Source: Desulfobacterales bacterium (GTDB lineage: Bacteria > Desulfobacterota > Desulfobacteria > Desulfobacterales > C00003060). Taken from it: 16,453 nucleotides of DNA. The stretch's first letter is position 1, and the number at the start of each line of letters is the position of its first letter. Below the pieces are notes generated by a model. That model had not been told where the DNA came from. It saw only the letters and a program-made list of their open reading frames with translations, and searched no databases. Made by a program: the position numbers and the translations under genes. The stretch spans positions 1-16,453 of the forward strand of contig DAOVOU010000006.1 of the NCBI GenBank assembly GCA_030629475.1, given 5' to 3'. Positions 1 to 4,934 of this stretch are shown one piece after another.

Positions 1-6
1 AGGAGG
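1..6 (+). promoter_or_regulatory. Ribosome binding site of rplY, fixes a TTG start
   Basis: A complete aggagg seven bases before the TTG at 14. It decides the start codon, because there is no ATG or GTG at the proper distance. Confidence 0.85.
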
Positions 7-13
7 AAGCTCA

Positions 14-670
14 TTGGAAATATTTGATCTCAAAAGCACTCAACGAAATACCTTTGGTAAAAACTCGGCACGGGCACTCAGACGGCAAGGCCTTGTCCCG
101 GCAGTGCTGTATGGCCCAAAAACAGAGTCTGTGCCCCTTACCATCTCCCCTCTCGATCTGGATAACATCTACAAGGTGAGCGGAACTGAACGGGTGGTTC
201 TAAACCTTATAATTGAGAGCGGCGGCACCCGGAACGCTACAGTGGTGGTAAAAGATGTGCAGGCATCTCCTGTGACCGGGCAATATCTTCATATCGATTT
301 TTACGAAATATCTTTGGATGAGGAGATTGTGGTGAGTGTGCCGGTCGAGATCACAGGGAAGTCAAAAGGCGTTGAGCGCGGAGGCTTTTTACATGTTGTG
401 CGCTATGAACTCGAGATATCCTGTCTTGCCACAGACATGCCCGACAAGATCAAAGTTGATGTGACAAGCCTCGACATCGGGGACTCCATTCACATTGGAG
501 ACATTGACCTGGGGGATAAGGTTAGGCTGCTGGCTGACGCCGGCGTTACTGTGGCCACGGTTGTGGCACCCACTGTGGAGGAAGAAGAGATTCCTGAGGA
601 AGAATTGGAAGTGGCTGAAGAGGCCCCAGCCGAGGAGGCCGAAGCTGGAGCGGAAACGGCCAACAAGTAG
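14..670 (+). CDS. rplY: 50S ribosomal protein L25 (Ctc/TL5 family)
   Basis: Ribosomal protein that binds 5S rRNA in the large subunit. The 218-residue product has the N-terminal L25 beta-barrel (about residues 5-95, opening with KSTQRNTFGKNSARALRRQG and VPAVLYG) followed by the C-terminal TL5/CTC domain, which separates it from the short 94-residue E. coli form. The last 30 or so residues are an acidic, Glu/Ala-rich tail, common in this long form. The start is a TTG: a perfect aggagg at 1-6 lies seven bases upstream and no ATG fits. pth follows after seven bases, the usual rplY-pth pairing; the left neighbour lies outside the window. Family assignment is firm. Confidence 0.95.
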   Translation: MEIFDLKSTQRNTFGKNSARALRRQGLVPAVLYGPKTESVPLTISPLDLDNIYKVSGTERVVLNLIIESGGTRNATVVVKDVQASPVTGQYLHIDFYEISLDEEIVVSVPVEITGKSKGVERGGFLHVVRYELEISCLATDMPDKIKVDVTSLDIGDSIHIGDIDLGDKVRLLADAGVTVATVVAPTVEEEEIPEEELEVAEEAPAEEAEAGAETANK

Positions 671-677
671 CGTTTAG

Positions 678-1271
678 ATGCCAAAGGATCGGTTTCGCCT
701 GATCGTAGGTCTGGGAAACCCCGGGGAGGCATACCGCCCGGCCCGGCATAACATCGGGTTTATGGTCATTGATCGACTGGCCCATAGGCACAGCATATTA
801 GTGGGTAAACGGCGGTTTGAGGCCGTATTTGGTCTTGGCAGAGTGGAGGAGCGATCTGTGATCCTTGCCAAGCCCATGACCTTTATGAATCTGTGTGGGC
901 CGGCAGTTCGAAACCTGGCTCATTTTTTCAACCTGGATACAAAAGACCTTTTGGTGATTCACGACGACATCGACCTTGTCTTTGGAAAAATAAAAATCAA
1001 GCAAAAAGGAGGGGATGGAGGACATAACGGTCTGAAGTCTCTCATAGAAGCCTTTGGTAGCGGCGCATTTGCCCGCGTTCGTATTGGCATTGGCCGTCCG
1101 GACACCAAGCAAGAGGTGAAAGGATACGTGCTGAACAGATTTGACGCTCAACAGGTAGCGGTCCTGGATAAAGTAATCACCATGGCACAAGATGCTGTGG
1201 AGACACTCCTATTGAAAGGCTTAACACAGGGGATGAACCGTTTTAGCGGGAAGGAAGTTGGAGTAAAATAA
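678..1271 (+). CDS. pth: Peptidyl-tRNA hydrolase
   Basis: Cytosolic enzyme that cleaves the ester bond of peptidyl-tRNAs released prematurely from ribosomes, recycling tRNA. At 197 residues it has normal family length. Visible motifs: VGLGNPGEAYRPARHNIGF at residues 10-28 with Asn14 and the catalytic His24; KPMTFMN with Asn71; HDDIDL with Asp97; GGDGGHNGLKS with Asn117. These match the catalytic and tRNA-contact set of E. coli Pth (N10, H20, N68, D93, N114). It starts seven bases after the rplY stop without a strong ribosome binding site, so translation is probably coupled to rplY. An intrinsic terminator 70 bases downstream ends the two-gene unit. Confidence 0.96.
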   Translation: MPKDRFRLIVGLGNPGEAYRPARHNIGFMVIDRLAHRHSILVGKRRFEAVFGLGRVEERSVILAKPMTFMNLCGPAVRNLAHFFNLDTKDLLVIHDDIDLVFGKIKIKQKGGDGGHNGLKSLIEAFGSGAFARVRIGIGRPDTKQEVKGYVLNRFDAQQVAVLDKVITMAQDAVETLLLKGLTQGMNRFSGKEVGVK

Positions 1272-1341
1272 TGTAGTGACCCTTCTGATGTTGTCCTTCC
1301 TGGTTTAGTCGCAGTACTTGCTGTTAGTTGACCATTAAGAC

Positions 1342-1377
1342 AGGATTGGTGTGGCAATCGCACCAATCCTTTTTTTT
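1342..1377 (+). terminator. Rho-independent terminator after pth
   Basis: Perfect ten-base stem aggattggtg (1342-1351) with caccaatcct (1361-1370), nine-base loop, then an uninterrupted run of T through 1377. A textbook intrinsic terminator closing the rplY-pth unit. Confidence 0.92.
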
Positions 1378-1579
1378 GGTAAAATGTCATGTTGGTTGAG
1401 ACTGATCAATCGGATTAGCTGGCTTCACCGATCATATCATTTGTAGCCGTTCACAGGCCAGTCCTCCTTGCAGCAAACGCTCCCGTGAACGGTTACGATC
1501 ATTTAAAGGCCCAAACAGCAAGATGGGAGTTTTGAGTTGATTATTGGGAAAAAGAATGATATTATTTAATTCTTGATGA
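1378..1579. other. Non-coding gap, left part of the pth-carD spacer
   Basis: Apart from the inverted repeat at 1443-1496 nothing recognisable is seen: no tRNA, no convincing ORF with a ribosome binding site and no clear sigma-70 promoter. The stretch from 1500 to 1579 is AT-rich and may contain the carD promoter, but no hexamer pair can be chosen with confidence. Confidence 0.4.
1443..1496. repeat. Long-stem inverted repeat in the pth-carD gap
   Basis: The arms gtagccgttcac (1443-1454) and gtgaacggttac (1485-1496) form a 12-base stem with a single G-U pair around a 30-base loop. No T-run follows and it is more than 100 bases past the pth terminator, so it is not a terminator for pth. It could be a dispersed repeat unit, an RNA structural element, or part of the carD leader. 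No coding potential is seen around it. Confidence 0.55.
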
Positions 1580-1724
1580 GAACTTAGGGGCTTCGCCCCA
1601 ATTGGAATAATGGAATGCTGGAATGGTGGAATATTGGGTTAAGAGGAATTAAGACAAATTAGAAATGATTCTTTTCGGCCGTTTATTCCCAATATCCCAT
1701 TGTTCCAATATTCCACCATTCCAG
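1580..1724. repeat. Inverted octamer-repeat module (TGGAATNN) upstream of carD
   Basis: The module opens with gaacttag and a GC hairpin (ggggc, loop ttc, gcccc; 1587-1599), then caattgg runs into four 8-base units of consensus TGGAATNN (1603-1634) ending in tggg. The inverted partner array lies at 1687-1724. A perfect 20-base stem joins 1618-1637 with 1705-1724 over a 67-base spacer. A second copy lies before hypC (3451-3569) and a piece at the right window edge (16418-16439). It is non-coding. The units vary only in their last two bases while the period stays exactly eight. Confidence 0.8.
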
Positions 1725-1769
1725 ATCAATGGCATAAAAACTGCCACTGAAAGATAAATGATTACAACG

Positions 1770-1794
1770 AGTTGTACAGTTTCCGAGACGTTTA
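1770..1794. promoter_or_regulatory. 25-base block shared with the hypC leader
   Basis: This block begins agttgtaca and continues with ttcc and acgt. It matches 20 of 25 positions of the block at 3616-3640 in front of hypC. In both places it starts 45-46 bases after the end of the TGGAATNN inverted array. It may be an operator or promoter part, or the right border of the repeat module; the sequence alone does not decide. Confidence 0.4.
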
Positions 1795-1844
1795 GCAACA
1801 TCTGTATCTTCTCCTCTGCATCTTAAGATAACGGAGTTTTTCAT

Positions 1845-2351
1845 ATGTTTAAAGTTGGAGATCTGGCAGTTTATCCGGCTCAGGGCGTCGGGCGCATCGA
1901 GGCGATCGAGACGCAAGAGATCTCAGGGCAAAAGCAAGATTTTTATATCATGAAGATCCTCGAAAACAACATGATCATCATGATACCTGTGAACAACGTG
2001 GAGTCCGTGGGTCTGCGGGATATCATCAACGACGATGAGGTAGCAAAAGTCTATGAAATTATGAAGAAGCGAGATATTCCAGCGGACAATCAGACCTGGA
2101 ACCGGCGTTACCGTGACTACATGGAAAAGATCAAGACCGGATCAGTATACGAGGTTGCGGAGGTCCTCAGGGACCTGTACTTGCTGAAGGTAAATAAAGA
2201 TCTCTCTTTTGGTGAACGTAAGATGTTTGACACCGCACAAAGTCTACTGCTTAAAGAACTCTCAATCGCCAAGAAGACCAACGAGAGCGCCATCATGTCG
2301 GATATAAAGGCCATATTTGAACTGGAAAATCAGGAGTGTGCCTGTTCTTAG
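1845..2351 (+). CDS. CarD/CdnL-family RNA polymerase-binding transcription regulator
   Basis: CarD/CdnL proteins bind the RNA polymerase beta subunit through an N-terminal Tudor-like domain (shared with the Mfd/TRCF interaction domain) and stabilise open promoter complexes, mainly at rRNA and other growth-related promoters. This 168-residue protein has the expected start FKVGDLAVYPAQGVGRIEAIE, an interaction domain over about residues 1-60, and a helical C-terminal domain including NQTWNRRYRDYM. Trp85 falls where the tryptophan that wedges at the upstream edge of the bubble sits in the mycobacterial protein. The ATG has a ggag eight bases upstream (1833-1836). The C-terminal coding end overlaps rluD, so the two are probably co-transcribed. 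Repeats and a conserved block fill its leader. Confidence 0.9.
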   Translation: MFKVGDLAVYPAQGVGRIEAIETQEISGQKQDFYIMKILENNMIIMIPVNNVESVGLRDIINDDEVAKVYEIMKKRDIPADNQTWNRRYRDYMEKIKTGSVYEVAEVLRDLYLLKVNKDLSFGERKMFDTAQSLLLKELSIAKKTNESAIMSDIKAIFELENQECACS

Positions 2352-3306
2352 TTTTACCGCAACCGAATCAGAGGCTGGTTACCGGCTTGATACAGTCATC
2401 GTTGCGCACTTGCCCACCATTTCTCGCTCCCGCGCGAGCTGGTTGATTCGTGCCGGTCACGTCACAGTCAATGGTCTCATTAGAAAACCCGGATATCTAA
2501 CCAGGCCGGGCGACGTTGTCCGATTTGAAATCCCTTCCCCAGAGCCCATCACATGTAGCCCTGAAGCGATCCCTATTTCTATTCTGTACGAAGACGCGGA
2601 CGTGATCGTTTTGGACAAACCCCCCGGGCTTGTAGTTCATCCTGGAGCCGGACACAAGAGCAGGACACTTGTAAATGCGTTGCTCTTTCACTGTCCGGAT
2701 CTTGAAAGGGTTGGCGGCGCTTCCCGCCCAGGCATTGTCCATCGTCTTGATAAGGATACCTCTGGCATTCTGGTGGTGGCAAAAAACAACATGGCCCACG
2801 ACAGCCTAAGCCACCAATTTAAGAAACGCCAGGTGCAGAAACGATACCTGGCCCTGGTCTATGCAAACATGAAGACACCGGCAGGGGTAATCAGCCTTCC
2901 CATAGGGCGGCATCCAACAGATCGAAAAAAGATGTCCGTGGAGAGCCGTCAGAGTCGGTCCACCGAGACCCGCTGGAAGATCAAAGAAGCATTTTCCGGT
3001 GTAACCCTCCTTGAAATCGATTTGAAAACCGGGCGAACCCACCAGGTTCGTGTCCACTGCGCGGCCATAGGTCATCCAGTAGTTGGAGACGCCACATACG
3101 GAGGAAAAAAAAGGTGGAAGGACCTTGCCCAGGGGCCTATGCAAGATCTCATCAGGGCGATACGCCGGCAAATGCTCCACGCCTGGAAGCTCTCCTTTGT
3201 GCATCCCCGTACGGGTCAATCGATGAGCCTTAAATCACCTCTACCGAAGGACATGGCTTCGGTGCTGGAATCCCTGCGAGGTCTACATTCGGAGGCCAGG
3301 CATTGA
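2317..3306 (+). CDS. rluD: 23S rRNA pseudouridine synthase, RluD/RluA family
   Basis: Converts specific uridines in rRNA to pseudouridine. An N-terminal S4 RNA-binding domain (about residues 18-80, with RLDTVIVAHLPTISRSRASW and VTVNG) precedes the RluA-type catalytic domain. The catalytic motif is HRLDKDTSGILVVAKN with Asp145; KRYLALV and KTGRTHQVRVH are also typical. Length (about 320-329) fits RluD. The start is uncertain: TTG at 2317 has aaagg seven bases upstream, whereas GTG at 2338 gives an N-terminus more like E. coli RluD but with its ggag only one base away. Either way the gene overlaps the 3' end of carD (35 or 14 bases), indicating coupled translation. RluD rather than another RluA paralogue is a best guess from domain order. 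Confidence 0.9.
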   Translation: MNWKIRSVPVLSFTATESEAGYRLDTVIVAHLPTISRSRASWLIRAGHVTVNGLIRKPGYLTRPGDVVRFEIPSPEPITCSPEAIPISILYEDADVIVLDKPPGLVVHPGAGHKSRTLVNALLFHCPDLERVGGASRPGIVHRLDKDTSGILVVAKNNMAHDSLSHQFKKRQVQKRYLALVYANMKTPAGVISLPIGRHPTDRKKMSVESRQSRSTETRWKIKEAFSGVTLLEIDLKTGRTHQVRVHCAAIGHPVVGDATYGGKKRWKDLAQGPMQDLIRAIRRQMLHAWKLSFVHPRTGQSMSLKSPLPKDMASVLESLRGLHSEARH

Positions 3307-3450
3307 TCTCCCATGCGCATTTTGCATTTTACAGTCCCTCAAAAGCCCATGAATGGATCAACTTGGTATTGAGGAAATTGGACAGATCAAATATAAGAGC
3401 TGCGGTCATGGATATCATCCTTAACTTTAGGCACTTTAGCTCACTCTTCT
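3307..3450. other. Non-coding gap, left part of the rluD-hypC spacer
   Basis: No ORF, RNA gene or T-tailed terminator hairpin is recognised in these 144 bases after rluD. The rest of this gap, to the hypC start at 3641, holds the octamer-repeat module and the shared 25-base block. Confidence 0.4.
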
Positions 3451-3569
3451 GAACTTAGCTCCGCTTCGCTCCGCAATTGGAATAATGGAATGATGGAATG
3501 GTGGAATAATGGGTTTAAGAGGATTTTGGTCTTTTTGACTTCTACATCATTCCAATATTCCATCATTCC
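3451..3569. repeat. Inverted octamer-repeat module (TGGAATNN) upstream of hypC
   Basis: Second copy of the module found before carD. It has the same border gaacttag, a GC-rich cttcgc core and caattgg, then four TGGAATNN units (3478-3509) ending tggg. The inverted array lies at 3545-3569. Positions 3487-3511 pair with 3545-3569 over 25 bases with three mismatches. The spacers of the two copies (about 67 and 33 bases) differ in length and sequence, while arrays and borders are conserved. Confidence 0.8.
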
Positions 3570-3615
3570 TTTCTTGAGATCGTAGCCAGGTTAATAAAGT
3601 GCTATAAGTTCAATA

Positions 3616-3640
3616 AGTTGTACAAATTCCAAAACGTCTA
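3616..3640. promoter_or_regulatory. 25-base block shared with the carD leader
   Basis: Begins agttgtacaa and ends directly at the hypC ATG. It includes the 8-base palindrome ttgtacaa. It matches 20 of 25 positions of 1770-1794 at the same distance from the octamer array. No ribosome binding site is visible between it and hypC, which is unusual. Confidence 0.4.
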
Positions 3641-3859
3641 ATGTGTCTTGCCATACCTGCTAGAGTAACGAAAATCGAGGGTAATATGGCCACAATCGAA
3701 GTTGGCGGCGTGACACGTTCTGCCTCCCTTATGCTCGTTACTGATGTGGTTGTAGGAGATTACGTCATTGTTCATGCAGGATTTGCCATACACAGGGTAG
3801 ATCCGGAAGAAGCGCAAGAATCTCTTCGACTCCTTCGGGAATTGGCAACGGCTGAGTAG
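3641..3859 (+). CDS. hypC: NiFe-hydrogenase maturation chaperone HypC
   Basis: Small chaperone that with HypD forms the scaffold on which the Fe(CN)2CO group is assembled, then delivers it to the hydrogenase large-subunit precursor. The 72-residue product starts MCLAIPARV: Cys2, exposed after removal of Met1, is the iron ligand that also contacts the precursor. His51, the second conserved residue, is present in FAIHRVDPEEA. The length is normal for HypC/HupF. The start is certain because Cys2 must follow the initiator, yet no Shine-Dalgarno sequence is visible upstream. It opens the hyp cluster but lies 175 bases from hypB, with a repeat module between. Confidence 0.95.
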   Translation: MCLAIPARVTKIEGNMATIEVGGVTRSASLMLVTDVVVGDYVIVHAGFAIHRVDPEEAQESLRLLRELATAE

Positions 3860-3877
3860 TCTGATTTTGTATATTTA

Positions 3878-3905
3878 GACAGGATTTACAGGATGACCCG
3901 GATTA
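3878..3905. repeat. Short ACAGGAT-type repeat fragment
   Basis: Two imperfect tandem units around acaggatt followed by a related cggatta, lying just left of the GTCGAGTN module. It resembles the degenerate tandem style of the other gap repeats, but with only two or three units the assignment is weak. Confidence 0.3.
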
Positions 3906-4017
3906 ACTTAGCTTCGCAATTGGTCGAGTCGTTGAGTAGTAGAGTCGTCGAGTTGTTGAATCGTTACTACCTCACCACTTGACTACTTGACTGCTCGACT
4001 ACTTGACCACTCGACTA
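3904..4017. repeat. Inverted octamer-repeat module (GTYRAGTN) upstream of hypB
   Basis: Left border aacttagcttcgcaattgg (3905-3923) is the same border used by the TGGAATNN modules. Five 8-base units of consensus GTYGAGTN follow (3923-3962), then a short spacer. Five exact 8-base units of the complementary type (YACTYGAC) lie at 3976-4015. The two arms can fold into a long imperfect stem ending three bases before the hypB ribosome binding site. Related units recur between rnfA and rnfE at 12767-12803. Confidence 0.8.
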
Positions 4018-4020
4018 AGG

Positions 4021-4027
4021 AAGGAGG
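4021..4027 (+). promoter_or_regulatory. Ribosome binding site of hypB, fixes a TTG start
   Basis: aaggagg seven bases before the TTG at 4035. It excludes the upstream in-frame TTG at 3987, which lies inside the repeat arm. Confidence 0.85.
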
Positions 4028-4034
4028 CTTTACT

Positions 4035-4682
4035 TTGAAAATACCCGTTGTACGTAACATTCTGGAGGTTAACGATCGTATTGCGAACGAGCACAGGGAG
4101 TTGTTCCAGAAGAACAATTTGCTGGTCCTCAACCTTATGAGTTCCCCCGGGGCCGGGAAAACCAGCTTGCTTGAAAACACCATCGGACATTTGAAGGAAA
4201 AAATGCGTATCGGAGTCATTGAAGGAGATATCCAGACTTCGGTAGACGCTGAACGAATCCTCGGGGCAGGGGCTGCAGCCGTACAGATCAATACGGACGG
4301 TGCGTGTCACTTAGACGCAAACATGATAAAAGCCGCCCTTCCCGCTATCAACATGGAAGAGACAGACCTCCTGTTTATCGAAAATGTGGGAAACCTCGTG
4401 TGCCCTGCAGAATTTGACCTGGGTGAAGATTACAAGGTGATGATATTGAGTGTCGCCGAAGGGGATGACAAGCCAGAGAAATATCCCCTGATGTTTCACG
4501 AGGCATCTGTCCTCCTGATCAATAAGATCGATCTCCTCCCCTACGTAAATTGCGATATAAGCAGGATCCGGGAAACTGTTTTCAAGTTCAACCCTCACAT
4601 CAAGATTTTTGAAATCTCCTGCCAGACAAAAGAAGGGCTTAATAACTGGTTCCAATGGATTTTAGGCCATATTAAGAAATGA
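4035..4682 (+). CDS. hypB: Hydrogenase nickel-incorporation GTPase HypB
   Basis: SIMIBI-class GTPase that with HypA inserts nickel into the NiFe-hydrogenase large subunit. From the TTG start the protein has 215 residues and begins MKIPVVRN. Motifs: P-loop SSPGAGKTS at 36-44; VIEGDIQT with a switch Asp at 61-68; the dimer-interface metal site Cys91-His92 in GACHLDAN plus Cys123 in NLVCPAEFDLGE (equivalent to C166, H167, C198 of E. coli HypB); guanine-specificity motif NKID at 163-166. It lacks both the N-terminal CxxCGC nickel site of E. coli HypB and the His-rich nickel-storage region of rhizobial HypB, so it is the minimal form. The longer reading from 3987 would translate the repeat arm and is rejected. 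Confidence 0.95.
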   Translation: MKIPVVRNILEVNDRIANEHRELFQKNNLLVLNLMSSPGAGKTSLLENTIGHLKEKMRIGVIEGDIQTSVDAERILGAGAAAVQINTDGACHLDANMIKAALPAINMEETDLLFIENVGNLVCPAEFDLGEDYKVMILSVAEGDDKPEKYPLMFHEASVLLINKIDLLPYVNCDISRIRETVFKFNPHIKIFEISCQTKEGLNNWFQWILGHIKK

Positions 4683-4707
4683 TGCACCCATTCACAACGC
4701 TTCTATT

Positions 4708-4924
4708 TACCGCGGAGAGCGCTGAGTACTAAAAGAAGACATGTAATAATTCATCCACTATTGTCATTTCGAGCGAAGCGAGAAATCCTTATTGTGCGCC
4801 CTGCTGGAAGCGCAAGATGTCTCCCTTTGGTCGAAATGACAGAAGAATCAATAGGTGCTGAACTATTACGAAGACATTCTTTTGTTTATATTTTCTCTGC
4901 GTCCTCCGCGTACTCTGCGGTGAA
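4708..4924. repeat. Outer inverted repeat of CTCTGCG type between hypB and hypF
   Basis: The right arm at 4895-4924 (ctctgcgtcc, ctccgcg, ctctgcggtgaa) is a strong GC-rich unit. A shorter diverged complement, taccgcggagagcg, starts at 4708. They enclose the TGTCATTTCGA element. From memory this sequence type is dispersed in many environmental bacterial genomes. No ribosome binding site or promoter is recognised inside it. Confidence 0.55.
4762..4841. repeat. Palindromic TGTCATTTCGA element
   Basis: The 80-base element has perfect 11-base ends, tgtcatttcga (4762-4772) and tcgaaatgaca (4831-4841). Imperfect inner pairing follows (gagcgaagcgagaaat against atgtctccctttgg), with a small central hairpin tgcgc/gcgca (4795-4814). 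The layout is that of a non-autonomous dispersed palindromic repeat; the type is familiar from many environmental genomes. It has no stop codon in the hypF frame and so falsely lengthens that reading frame. Confidence 0.75.
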
Positions 4925-4934
4925 CTATTACGAA

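Noticed and set aside
3574..3608. Sigma-70 promoter before hypC (ttgaga with taataa or tataag)
   Set aside because: Spacings of 12 or 23 bases do not fit the 16-18 base rule.
3878..4017. CRISPR array before hypB
   Set aside because: Unit length is only 8 bases with no spacers between units and an inverted second arm, so this is a degenerate tandem inverted repeat.
3987..4034. Upstream TTG start for HypB
   Set aside because: It lies inside the repeat arm; the TTG at 4035 has aaggagg at ideal spacing and yields the normal N-terminus.
4761..4934. N-terminal extension of HypF by 58 codons
   Set aside because: The stretch is made of the TGTCATTTCGA and CTCTGCG repeat elements, starts at a TTG without a ribosome binding site, and HypF homologues begin near the acylphosphatase motif that follows ATG 4935.
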